Origin: Streptomyces sp. NBC_00178
GTDB taxonomy: Bacteria; Actinomycetota; Actinomycetes; Streptomycetales; Streptomycetaceae
Assembly (NCBI RefSeq): GCF_036206005.1
Contig: NZ_CP108143.1
Span: forward strand, 4,059,501-4,123,500
DNA: 64,000 nt
Direction of reading: 5' to 3'
In this document: one piece after another, positions 51,648-59,430 of the stretch
Numbering within the stretch: position 1 is the first letter of the stretch
Layout of the letters: the number at the start of each line of letters is the position of its first letter
The notes under the pieces: model-generated
Seen by the model: only the letters and a program-made list of their open reading frames with translations
The model's database searches: none
Told to the model about the DNA's origin: nothing
Program-made: the position numbers and the translations under genes

Positions 51648-52013
51648 TCAGACGCCCGGACGGTCGTCGCCCTCCGCCCCGGGGGCCCGTTCGAAGTCCT
51701 CCTCCGCCCGGCGCTGGATGTCGTCGGCGTCGGCCAGGAGCCGGTCGACCCGTTCCGCGCCGCCGGGTACGGGCGGGGGCACGTCCGTGAGGGTGGCGTA
51801 CAGGTAGCGGCACGCCTCCGCCTCGGTGCCGAAGCGCTCGATGACGCTCTCCTCGCCCCGTTGGCGCATGAGGACGGGCCACGCGTCCGCCTCCTGGCGC
51901 AGGACGTAGTAGGCGTCCAGTTGGAAGGGGACACCGTGGACGCCCGGGATCTCGTACAGCGCGTCCGGGACCCCCTCGCGGCGGAGGCGTTCGGTGAGCT
52001 CGGCCCTGTTCAT
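51648..52013 (-). CDS. Putative immunity protein of the TNT toxin
   Basis: A 121-aa acidic cytosolic protein starting MNRAELTERLRREGV. The pattern 'FQLDAYYVLRQEADAWPVLMRQRGEESVIERFGTEAEACRYLYATL' resembles small immunity proteins of polymorphic toxins (short beta strands and a tEdeAc-type helix). It follows the TNT gene after 76 bp on the same strand, the usual toxin-immunity order. Immunity function is inferred from position and pattern. Confidence 0.6.
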   Translation of the reverse strand: MNRAELTERLRREGVPDALYEIPGVHGVPFQLDAYYVLRQEADAWPVLMRQRGEESVIERFGTEAEACRYLYATLTDVPPPVPGGAERVDRLLADADDIQRRAEEDFERAPGAEGDDRPGV

Positions 52014-52089
52014 CGGGTCGGTTCCCCCTTGCGTGCGCCCGGGCGGGCTCCGGCCGTGCCGGAACCCGCCCGGGGGAGTGCGGTGGCGA

Positions 52090-52776
52090 TCAGTTCAGGG
52101 CTTCGAGCTTCTGGGCGGTGACCAGCTCCGAGACCCGTTCCGTCGTCTTGTACTGGATTCCCAGGCCGGGCTGCCCGAACCAGGGCCGGATGCGGCCGGC
52201 CTGCACCGTGAACGCCTCCTTCACCCGGTACAGGTGGTAGCTGTAGGGGTAGTCGTCGGTGTACCGGACGAGGTTGCTCGGCGGGATGGCGCGCTTGGCG
52301 TACGGCGTGCCGGCGGGGGCGAGGAAGTTTCCGCGTCCGCTCCCGAAGAGGTCGACGAGCTGGCCGACGCGGAGGGTCAGCGGCTTCTGCACAGGGTCGC
52401 CCGCACGGTCGAGGACGAAGCCGTCGTGGTCCGGGTACCACCAACCGGACTCCCCGGTCACGGGGTTGGTCTGCCAGTAGCACCCGAGGAACCAGTACGC
52501 CGACGTCGGACCCGTGCGGTCGTAGCCGCGCAGCATCCTGCCGATGGCGCCGGTCCTCGGCAGGACGCGGGGGCCGAGCCGCCAGTCGTCGAGGTAGTAC
52601 TGCTCCAGGGCCGGGTTGGGCGCTCCGTTCGTGCCGCGCGTCCGGCCGTCGGTCGGGCACTGGGCCTGGGGGCGGACCCTGTCACCGGTGTCGGCGTGGG
52701 CCGCCGTCGGCGCCGGGCCGACGAGGAGGAGCAGCGAGGCGATCGCACCGAAGGCGATATTCCGCAGCACCCGCAT
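52090..52776 (-). CDS. Secreted TNT-domain (NAD glycohydrolase) protein
   Basis: A 228-aa exported protein. The signal MRVLRNIAFGAIASLLLLVGPAPTAAHA is cut near residue 28. The rest is a TNT (tuberculosis necrotizing toxin) domain: 'GWWYPDHDGF' (111-120), 'LFGSGRGNFLAPAGTPYAKRAIPP' (143-166), 'YHLYRVKEAF' and 'PWFGQPGLGIQY' with the Gln202 matching the catalytic-site Gln of CpnT. TNT enzymes cleave NAD+/NADP+. No large delivery module is attached, so it is a minimal secreted form. GGAAGGGA precedes ATG 52776. Confidence 0.87.
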   Translation of the reverse strand: MRVLRNIAFGAIASLLLLVGPAPTAAHADTGDRVRPQAQCPTDGRTRGTNGAPNPALEQYYLDDWRLGPRVLPRTGAIGRMLRGYDRTGPTSAYWFLGCYWQTNPVTGESGWWYPDHDGFVLDRAGDPVQKPLTLRVGQLVDLFGSGRGNFLAPAGTPYAKRAIPPSNLVRYTDDYPYSYHLYRVKEAFTVQAGRIRPWFGQPGLGIQYKTTERVSELVTAQKLEALN

Positions 52777-53129
52777 AGAGATGGTCCCTTCCCATGGCCC
52801 GCGCAGGCCAGGGGCAGGCGGGCGTCGAGGTCGCGCGGAGGCGCCCCGGGGGAGGGCGTCCGCGATGTGGTGACCCTCAGTCAATTCCGCTTGTGGCGCG
52901 GGGTACGGGCAGGGATACGCGCCGTCACCCGTACGGAGCTGGACGTTCTCCTGATCGGCCTAGGGGCGGGCGCCCGTTCCGGTTGCCCGGGGTGCGGGGT
53001 CGGGCCCGGTGAGGTACGGGAGACCGGGGCCGGCCGCGAAGGCGCGGCGGCCGGCCGGCGAGCCCCGGAGCCGCCCGGGCGTCCTGGGTGGTGAGGCGGG
53101 GCGGGCTGCTCGGGGGCTTCTCGCGGCCC
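52777..53129. other. Intergenic region
   Basis: No gene supported. It includes an inverted repeat GGCCGGCCGC.../...GGCGGCCGGCC around 53030-53057 that may terminate the FAD oxidoreductase, and the TNT gene promoter. Confidence 0.45.
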
Positions 53130-54530
53130 TCAGTGGCGGCCGGAGATGCGGTCCGCCACCTTCGCGATCCGGTCGGTGCCGGCCCGGGACGACGCTGCCT
53201 CGCGGCGGTCGGCGCCGCGGTAGGCGGCATAGAGGGTGTGGACGCCCAGCCAGCGCAGGGGTTCGGGTTCCCACCGGCGCACCTTGTGGTTCACCCAGGG
53301 CAGGGTGGTCAGTTCGGTCGGGCCCGCCTGGCCGGAGTCCTGCTGGATCAGGTCGCGCAGGGTGCGGGCGGCGAGGTTGGCGGTGGCGACGCCCGAGCCG
53401 ACGTAGCCGCCGGCCCAGCCGAGGCCGGTGCTGCGGTCCAGGGTGACGGTGGCGCACCAGTCGCGGGGTACGCCGAGCACCCCGGACCAGGCGTGGTCGA
53501 TGCGGGTACCCGCCGTGGTGGGGAAGAAGCGGATCAGCAGGTCGCGCAGGGCCTCGATCGTCGCGGGCTGTGTACGGCCGTCGTTGTCGGTGGCGGAGGC
53601 GTAGCGGTAGGGGACGCCCCGGCCGCCGAGGGCGATGCGGCCGTCGGCGGTGCGCTGGGCGTACATGTAGGCGTGGGCCATGTCGCCGAGGGTCTCGCGG
53701 CCGTCCCAGCCGATCGTGTCCCACACCGCGTCGGGCAGGGGCTCGGTGACGATCATGGAGGAGTTCATGGGGAGCCAGGTGCGGGCGTGGCCCTTGAGGC
53801 CCGCGGTGAAGCCCTCGGTGCAGCGCAGGACGTAGGGGGCGCGCACCGTGCCGTACGGGGTGACGGCGTGCTTGGGCTTGATCTCGGTCACGGGGGTGGA
53901 CTCGTGGATCGTGACGCCGAGGGCTTCCACGGTGTCGGCGAGGCCCTTGACCAGCTTGGCCGGGTGCAGGCGCGCGCCGTGCGGGGTCCAGCTGGAGCCG
54001 ACGGCCCCGTTGACGCGGATGCGCTCGGCGGTCTCGCGGGCGCCCCGGAGCACGCGGTCCGTCTCGCCGAAGGCGATCTCGACGGAGTGGAAGTCCTTGA
54101 GGCGGGCCAGCTGGGCCGGGGTGTGGGCGACTTCGAGGACACCGCCGTGGTGGATGTCGGCCTCGATGCCCTCCTCCCCGGCGGTGCGGACGACCTCGCC
54201 GACGGTGTCGTTCATGGCGCGCTGGAGGCGTACGGCGGCGTCGTGGCCGTGGAGTCTCGCGTAGCGGTCGCGGCCCGCGATGCCGTTGTAGAGCCAGCCG
54301 CCGTTGCGTCCGGAGGCGCCGTAGCCGCAGAACTTGGCCTCCAGCACGGTGATGTTGAGGAAGGGCACCGCCTTCTTCAGGTAGTACGCCGTCCAGAGCC
54401 CGGTGTAGCCGCCTCCGACGATGCAGACGTCGGCGTTGCCGTCGCCGGGCAGGGGCTCGCGGGGGGAGGGGATGCCCTCGTGGGCGTACCAGAACGAAAT
54501 GCCGCCGTTGACGGTACTGACGGTGCTCAT
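53130..54530 (-). CDS. FAD-dependent amine/amino-acid oxidoreductase (DAO family)
   Basis: A 466-aa flavoprotein. The FAD-binding 'VCIVGGGYTGLWTAYYLKK' (about 35-53) is followed by 'LEAKFCGYGASGRNGG' and ends with a 'GWAGGYVGSGVATANLAARTL' motif. This is the glycine/D-amino-acid oxidase family, including the putrescine-oxidising PuuB-like group. Substrate uncertain; a GNAT and a kinase lie nearby but on the other strand. ATG 54530. Confidence 0.86.
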   Translation of the reverse strand: MSTVSTVNGGISFWYAHEGIPSPREPLPGDGNADVCIVGGGYTGLWTAYYLKKAVPFLNITVLEAKFCGYGASGRNGGWLYNGIAGRDRYARLHGHDAAVRLQRAMNDTVGEVVRTAGEEGIEADIHHGGVLEVAHTPAQLARLKDFHSVEIAFGETDRVLRGARETAERIRVNGAVGSSWTPHGARLHPAKLVKGLADTVEALGVTIHESTPVTEIKPKHAVTPYGTVRAPYVLRCTEGFTAGLKGHARTWLPMNSSMIVTEPLPDAVWDTIGWDGRETLGDMAHAYMYAQRTADGRIALGGRGVPYRYASATDNDGRTQPATIEALRDLLIRFFPTTAGTRIDHAWSGVLGVPRDWCATVTLDRSTGLGWAGGYVGSGVATANLAARTLRDLIQQDSGQAGPTELTTLPWVNHKVRRWEPEPLRWLGVHTLYAAYRGADRREAASSRAGTDRIAKVADRISGRH

Positions 54531-54593
54531 GAGTCCCCTGCTTGTCCGTGTGCAGCCGATTCGCTGGAGGGACGGTACCCCTAGGGTCGGGGT

Positions 54594-55502
54594 GTGATCG
54601 AGGTTCCGGACGAGCTGGTCGAGAGTCTTCGGGTCCATGGCGGCTCGAGGGGACGGGAGTTCGCGGAGGCGCTGCCCGCGCTGGCCGCGCGGTTCCTGGA
54701 GGAGTGGGAGCTGCGGCCCGACGGCCGCGCGATGTACGGGATGTGCGCGCTGGTGGTTCCCGTGGTGCGGGAGGACGGCACGCGGGCGGCGCTGAAGCTC
54801 CAGGCGCTGGACGAGGAGACCGCGGGGGAGCCCGTCGCGCTGCGGGCGTGGGGTGCCGCGGGCGCCGGTGCGGTGGGTGTCCTGGAGCACGACACGGCGA
54901 CCGGGTCGATGCTGCTGGAACGGCTCGACGAGAGCCGTCCGTTGGCCGGTGTCGCCGACGTGCGCGAGTCCGTGCGCATCCTCGCGGGGTCCCTGGCCGG
55001 GCTCGTCGTCGTACCGGCTCCGGCGGGGATGCGGCGGCTGGCGGACGTGGCCGCCCGGATGGTGGACGCGGCGCCCGGGACGGTCGCCGGGCTGGCGGCC
55101 CAGGACGAGCGGCGGCTGCTCCTGGACTGTGCGGCGGCGGTGCGGGAGGTCGCCGGGGAACCCGGGGACCGACTGCTGCACTGGGACCTGCACTACGACA
55201 ACGTCCTCGCGGGCCGCGCGGAGGACGGGCGGGCCGACGAGTGGGTCGTGCTGGATCCGAAGCCGCTGGCGGGCGATCCGGGGTTCGAGCTGTTCCCGGC
55301 GCTGGACAACAGGTTCGACGCCGGGGAGGTGCTGTGGAGGTTCGATCTGCTGACCGGCGTGCTGGGCCTCGACCGGGAGCGGGCCCGGGCGTGGACACTG
55401 GGGCGGGTGCTGCAGAACGGGCTGTGGGCGGTGGGCGAGGGGCGTACGGCGCTTTCGCCGGACCACGCGGAGATCGCCCGCAGGCTGCTGGGGCGGGAGT
55501 GA
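54594..55502 (+). CDS. Aminoglycoside 6-phosphotransferase-like kinase
   Basis: A 302-aa kinase of the APH(6)/streptomycin 6-kinase family (APH_6_hur). 'LHWDLHYDNVLAG' is the catalytic loop and 'VVLDPKPLAGDPGFELFP' the metal-binding segment typical of the family, where DPK replaces the usual D-(F/W). Many Streptomyces carry such genes; they may phosphorylate streptomycin or a cellular compound. GTG 54594. Divergent from the FAD oxidoreductase, 63 bp apart. Confidence 0.87.
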   Translation: MIEVPDELVESLRVHGGSRGREFAEALPALAARFLEEWELRPDGRAMYGMCALVVPVVREDGTRAALKLQALDEETAGEPVALRAWGAAGAGAVGVLEHDTATGSMLLERLDESRPLAGVADVRESVRILAGSLAGLVVVPAPAGMRRLADVAARMVDAAPGTVAGLAAQDERRLLLDCAAAVREVAGEPGDRLLHWDLHYDNVLAGRAEDGRADEWVVLDPKPLAGDPGFELFPALDNRFDAGEVLWRFDLLTGVLGLDRERARAWTLGRVLQNGLWAVGEGRTALSPDHAEIARRLLGRE

Positions 55503-55541
55503 GGGGGCGGGCGCCTGCGACGGCTTGTCTACGCTGCCCCC

Positions 55542-56018
55542 ATGATTCGTGAAGCAACCCCCGCCGACGTCCCCGCGATCCACACCATGATCCGTGAACT
55601 GGCCGACTACGAGAAGGCGCTGGATGAGGCGAAGGCCACCGAGGAGCAGTTGCGCGACGCGCTCTTCGGCGAACGGCCCGCCGCCTACGCGCACATCGCG
55701 GTGTCGGACGAGGACGGCGAGGTGGTCGGCTTCGCGCTGTGGTTCCTCAACTTCTCGACGTGGCGCGGGGTCCACGGGGTGTATCTGGAGGACCTGTACG
55801 TGCGCCCGGAGCGGCGGGGCGGAGGCCATGGCAAGGCGCTGCTCGCCGAGCTGGCGCGGATCTGCGTGGAGCGCGGCTACGGGCGCCTGGAATGGTCGGT
55901 GCTGGACTGGAACGCGCCGTCCATCGCGTTCTACGAGTCGCTCGGCGCGCGCCCGCAGGACGGGTGGACCGTGTACCGGCTGACGGACGGCGCGCTGGAG
56001 CGGCTCGGCGGCGCCTGA
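55542..56018 (+). CDS. GNAT acetyltransferase (diamine/thialysine type)
   Basis: A 158-aa protein close to spermidine/thialysine acetyltransferases: 'IREATPADVPAIHTMIRELADYEK' at the start, 'LNFSTWRGVHGVYLEDLYVRPERRGGGHGKALL' with the acetyl-CoA loop, and 'RLEWSVLDWNAPSIAFYESLGA'. These enzymes acetylate amino groups of polyamines or lysine analogues. It follows the kinase by 39 bp and may be co-transcribed. Confidence 0.88.
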   Translation: MIREATPADVPAIHTMIRELADYEKALDEAKATEEQLRDALFGERPAAYAHIAVSDEDGEVVGFALWFLNFSTWRGVHGVYLEDLYVRPERRGGGHGKALLAELARICVERGYGRLEWSVLDWNAPSIAFYESLGARPQDGWTVYRLTDGALERLGGA

Positions 56019-56058
56019 CGGATCTGCCGGCGGGCCGTCCTCGGGCAACGGGCATCCC

Positions 56059-56118
56059 TCAGCAGACGAGCACGGCCTTGCCCACCGCGCCCCTGGTCTC
56101 CAGTGCGCGCCGGGACCT
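56059..56118 (-). pseudogene. Relic of a quinone-oxidoreductase C-terminus
   Basis: On the minus strand, ahead of a TGA at 56059, a frame reads VRSRRALETRGAVGKAVLVC. This is the conserved end of zinc-free MDR-type NADPH:quinone oxidoreductases ('xAHRALExRxTxGKVVLxP'). The upstream body of such a gene is absent: the frame runs into the 3' end of the FAD oxidoreductase at 56118. It is best read as a truncated remnant. Confidence 0.5.
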
Positions 56119-57317
56119 CACGTGCTGTCGAGGTCCACCCCGGGGGTGGTGCGACCGGTCCGTCCCAGGAGGCGTACGGCCACGACGGCGGCGGCGATGC
56201 CGCTGTTGAACGAGACCTCACTGAGGAGCCCCGGGGCGGCGACCATGTCGCCCGCCAGCAGGAAGCCGTCCCCCCGGTCGACGGCGGGGCGGTCGCGCCA
56301 GCTCGTGCCCGGCGGGTCGACGGCGCCCGTGCGCCCGGAGGCCAGTGCCTCCCGCCGCCAGGTGGTGCGTTCCCGCCAGCCGGGGAAGCCGAGATCGAGC
56401 ATGTCCTCGGCCCGTCGTACGGCTTCGCCGCGTGGCGCGCCGGGGGCGAGGGGGATCTGCGCCTGCACGAGCTGTTCGCCCGCCGGTGCGAGGGTGGGGT
56501 CCTGGGCCGTGAACCGTTCGATCCAGCCGGGGGCGTCGAGGTCGGACACGACGAACGGGTCGCCCCGGCGGGTCCTGAAGGACACGTCGAGAAGCGCGGT
56601 ACGGCCGCCGGTCCAGGTCAGGGAGGCGTCGTCGAGCAGGGACCGGGCCGACTCCAGGTGCGTGGCGACGATCACCGGCCCGTCGCTCCGCAGCCCGGCC
56701 AGATCGCCGGGGCCGACGCGGGCTGCGGTCTCGACGCGTACGCCGATGTCCCGGGCCCGTGACGCCATCCGGTCGACGAGCCGGCCCCAGCCTCCGACGG
56801 GGTAGCGGGCTTCGGGCGGCAGCGCGGCGGCCCTGCGGAGCCGTTCCTGCACGAAGGCGGCGGACAGCGACCCCGGGTCGTGGTGGAAGAGCGCCACCCC
56901 CATGTAGTGCGCCGCCGCCCGGGCACCGTCCTCACCGACCTGCCCGGTGGCCCAGCCGAGGAAGTCGCTGCCGACCGGGGCCCGGTGGGCGGCGCGACGG
57001 GCGAGGCGGAGCATGGCGAGGGGCGGGGTCCTGCGCAGGACCCCGCCCCGGCGGAAGAAGAAGCGGGTGCCCTCGACCGGTGGCACGGAGGCGAGCGGGC
57101 CGAGGAGACCCCGCTGTTCGAGCCAGGTCCGGTGCGGGCCGCCGTGGTAGAGCGCGTGGGGGCCCTCGTTGGTGAGGTAGGGGCCCTGGGCGGTCCTCGC
57201 CCGTCCGCCCAGGATGTCGTGTGCCTCGTGGAGGGTGACCGGGGCCCCGGATTCGGCGGCGGTGATGGCGGCGGTGAGTCCGGCGAGCCCGCCGCCGACG
57301 ACGTGGATGCGCTGCAT
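56118..57317 (-). CDS. FAD-dependent oxidoreductase (phytoene desaturase-like)
   Basis: A 399-aa flavoprotein with 'HVVGGGLAGLTAAITAAESGAPVTLHEAHDILGGRARTA' at the N-terminus, the FAD-binding and GGR motifs of the CrtI/amine-oxidase fold, and a C-terminal 'DRGDGFLLAGDMVAAPGLLSEVSFNSGIAAA' motif. No carotenoid genes are adjacent, so a desaturase role is not shown. ATG 57317 follows AGGAGA. Its 3' end borders a remnant of another oxidoreductase gene. Confidence 0.83.
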   Translation of the reverse strand: MQRIHVVGGGLAGLTAAITAAESGAPVTLHEAHDILGGRARTAQGPYLTNEGPHALYHGGPHRTWLEQRGLLGPLASVPPVEGTRFFFRRGGVLRRTPPLAMLRLARRAAHRAPVGSDFLGWATGQVGEDGARAAAHYMGVALFHHDPGSLSAAFVQERLRRAAALPPEARYPVGGWGRLVDRMASRARDIGVRVETAARVGPGDLAGLRSDGPVIVATHLESARSLLDDASLTWTGGRTALLDVSFRTRRGDPFVVSDLDAPGWIERFTAQDPTLAPAGEQLVQAQIPLAPGAPRGEAVRRAEDMLDLGFPGWRERTTWRREALASGRTGAVDPPGTSWRDRPAVDRGDGFLLAGDMVAAPGLLSEVSFNSGIAAAVVAVRLLGRTGRTTPGVDLDST

Positions 57318-57425
57318 GGCTGGTCTCCTTGCGATCGGCGCTTCTGCGGGGGTGACGGATCGGAGTGCCTGTCCCGTGACACCGCGCCGGGGGCGTTGTC
57401 AGTGGTGTGCGTCACGATGGGGGGC

Positions 57426-58115
57426 ATGGCACGTACAGGCAACAGGAGCAGGGGCGCGAAGGACGGGGTGGCGGAGGCGAGGCGGCCGGAGGTGCGGCTG
57501 CCTCCGCTCGTGGAGTACGACGGCGCGGGACTGGAGCCGGATGGGGACTACGACGGGGTGCGTTTCGAGGGGACCGACCTCGCCGACGCGGCGGGGCCCG
57601 GTGCCCGCTTCATGGACTGCGAGCTGCGCGGCTGCGCCCTGGACCGGACGGAGCTGGTGCGTGCCCGGTTCATCGACTCGGTGCTGACGGGCGTGCGGGG
57701 CGTGGGCACCGATCTCGCGGGGGCGTCGCTGCGGGACGTGGAGGTCGTGGACGCGCGGCTCGGCGGGGTGCAGCTGCACGGCGCGGTGCTGGAGCGGGTG
57801 CTCGTGCGCGGCGGGAAGATCGACTACCTGAACCTGCGCAAGGCGCGGCTGAAGGACGTCGTGTTCGAGGGCTGTGTGCTCTCGGAGCCGGATTTCGGCG
57901 AGGCCCAGCTGGTGCGGGTGGAGTTCCGCGACTGCGTGCTGAAGCGGGCGGACTTCTCCGCCGTACGCATGGAGTCCGTCGATCTGCGCACCGTCGCGGA
58001 GCTGGACATCGCGCGGGGCGTCGAGCGGCTGGCGGGGGCGGTGATCAGCCCGGCACAGCTGATGGAGCTGGCCCCGGCGTTCGCCGCCCAGATCGGGGTG
58101 CGGGTGGAGGCGTAG
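57426..58115 (+). CDS. Pentapeptide-repeat protein
   Basis: A 229-aa protein. From residue 45 to about 195 there are five-residue repeats A(D/N)LxX-like: 'FEGTDLADAAGPGARFMDCELRGCALDRTELVRARF', then 'GTDLAGASLRDVEV', 'LVRGGKIDYLNLRKARLKDVVFEGCVLSEPDF'. These form a right-handed beta-helix, as in MfpA/Qnr, which mimic DNA, though most family members have unknown roles. ATG 57426 or the in-frame ATG 57417 are both possible. Divergent from the FAD oxidoreductase. Confidence 0.85.
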   Translation: MARTGNRSRGAKDGVAEARRPEVRLPPLVEYDGAGLEPDGDYDGVRFEGTDLADAAGPGARFMDCELRGCALDRTELVRARFIDSVLTGVRGVGTDLAGASLRDVEVVDARLGGVQLHGAVLERVLVRGGKIDYLNLRKARLKDVVFEGCVLSEPDFGEAQLVRVEFRDCVLKRADFSAVRMESVDLRTVAELDIARGVERLAGAVISPAQLMELAPAFAAQIGVRVEA

Positions 58116-58162
58116 CCCCGGTCGCCGCGCGGGGCTCGGAGTCCGCGCGTCCCGCCGGTCGT

Positions 58163-58660
58163 TCAGAGGCGGGGGAAGCGGGCCTGCAGGTCCCAGACGA
58201 CGGGGTTGTCGGCGAGGCCCTCGTGCATGTCGGCCAGGTCGGCGACGAGGTCGTGGAGGAAGTCGCGGGCCTCGCGGCGGAGCAGGGAGTGGCTGAAGGT
58301 CAGCGGGGGCTCGTCGCCGGGCATCCAGTCGGCCTCGACGTCGACCCAGCCGAAGCGGCGCTCGAACATCATGCGGTCGGAGGACTCGGTGAAGTCGAGT
58401 TCGGCGTACTGCTGGCGGTGCGAGCGGTTGCCTCGGGGGTCGCGGTCGATCTGCTCGACGATGTCGCAGAGTGCCCAGGCGAAGTCGAGCACGGGGACCC
58501 ATCCCCAGGCTGTGGACAGTTCCCGGTCGGCCTTGGTGTCGGCCAGGTAGACGTCCCCGGAGAACAGGTCGTGCCGCAGCGCCCGGACGTCCGCGCGGCG
58601 GTAGTCGGTCTGCGGGGGGTCCGGGAAACGCCGGGAGAGGGAGTAGCCGATGTCGAGCAC
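58163..58660 (-). CDS. Hypothetical soluble protein
   Basis: A 165-aa protein from GTG 58660. It contains 'HDLFSGDVYLADTKADRELSTAWGWVPVLDFAWALCDIVEQ' and 'FTESSDRMMFERRFGWVDVEADW', with no Cys clusters or membrane segments. Conserved-looking composition, but no family recognised. It lies between a convergent pentapeptide gene and the response regulator. Confidence 0.65.
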   Translation of the reverse strand: MLDIGYSLSRRFPDPPQTDYRRADVRALRHDLFSGDVYLADTKADRELSTAWGWVPVLDFAWALCDIVEQIDRDPRGNRSHRQQYAELDFTESSDRMMFERRFGWVDVEADWMPGDEPPLTFSHSLLRREARDFLHDLVADLADMHEGLADNPVVWDLQARFPRL

Positions 58661-58782
58661 GGTTCGATGGTGTCATGCCGCACGGACGCCCCGCGCCGGG
58701 CGGCCTCCGCGGTCGGGGCGGGCAGGCCGTCCCCGGCGGAGCAGGGACTTCGGCGGGCCGGAGTCTCGGCGGACCGGGGCCC

Positions 58783-59430
58783 TCAGCGGAGCAGCCGCTG
58801 TTCCTTGGCGACGGCGACCGCGCCCGAGCGGGTGTCGACGCCGAGCTTCTCGTAGATCCGGCCCAGGTGGGTCTTGACCGTCGCCTCGCTGATGAAGAGG
58901 GCCCGGGCGATGTCGCGGTTGCCGAGCCCCTGGGACAGCTGACCGAGGATGTCGAGTTCGCGGTCGGTGAGGGTGGGCCGGGGGCTGCGCATCCGGGCCA
59001 TGACGCGGCCGGCGACGGGGGCCGAGAGCGTCGTGCGGCCCTGCGCGGCTGCGCGGATGGCGGCGAACAGTTCCTCCGGGCGCTCGGCCTTCAGCAGGTA
59101 GCCGGTGGCTCCCGCCTCGATGGCGCGGGTGATGTCGGCGTCGGTGTCGTACGTGGTGAGGACCAGGACGTGAACGGCGGGACCGGTGCCACCGGTCCCG
59201 CTCGCGGCGGCGATGCGCCGGGTCGCCTCGACCCCGTCGATGCCGGGCCCGAGCTGGAGGTCCATGAGGACCACGTCCGGGGTGAGCCGGGCGGCGAGGG
59301 CGACGGCCTCCTCGCCGCTGCCGGCCTCGCCCACCACCTCGATGTCCGGTTCACCGCCGAGGAGGGCGAGCAGGCCGGCGCGCACGACGGCGTGGTCGTC
59401 GCAGAGCAGGATCCGTACGTGCGGGGTCAT
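58783..59430 (-). CDS. SenR-like NarL-family response regulator
   Basis: A 215-aa regulator with a receiver domain (DDH near residue 11, phospho-acceptor Asp in 'DVVLMDLQLGPGIDG', Lys in 'LLKAERPEEL') and a LuxR HTH 'LTDRELDILGQLSQGLGNRDIARALFISEATVKTHLGRIYEKLG'. ATG 59430 overlaps the kinase stop (ATGA). With a divergent HbpS-like gene it matches the S. reticuli SenS-SenR-HbpS system, which responds to heme and oxidative stress. Confidence 0.88.
   Translation of the reverse strand: MTPHVRILLCDDHAVVRAGLLALLGGEPDIEVVGEAGSGEEAVALAARLTPDVVLMDLQLGPGIDGVEATRRIAAASGTGGTGPAVHVLVLTTYDTDADITRAIEAGATGYLLKAERPEELFAAIRAAAQGRTTLSAPVAGRVMARMRSPRPTLTDRELDILGQLSQGLGNRDIARALFISEATVKTHLGRIYEKLGVDTRSGAVAVAKEQRLLR

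Noticed and set aside
54594..55502. Streptomycin resistance gene
   Set aside because: The fold fits APH(6), but such genes are common in Streptomyces chromosomes and no antibiotic cluster is present, so a resistance role is not claimed.
56118..57317. Carotenoid biosynthesis gene crtI
   Set aside because: The fold is similar but no crtB, crtE or other carotenoid genes are adjacent and the protein is shorter than true CrtI.
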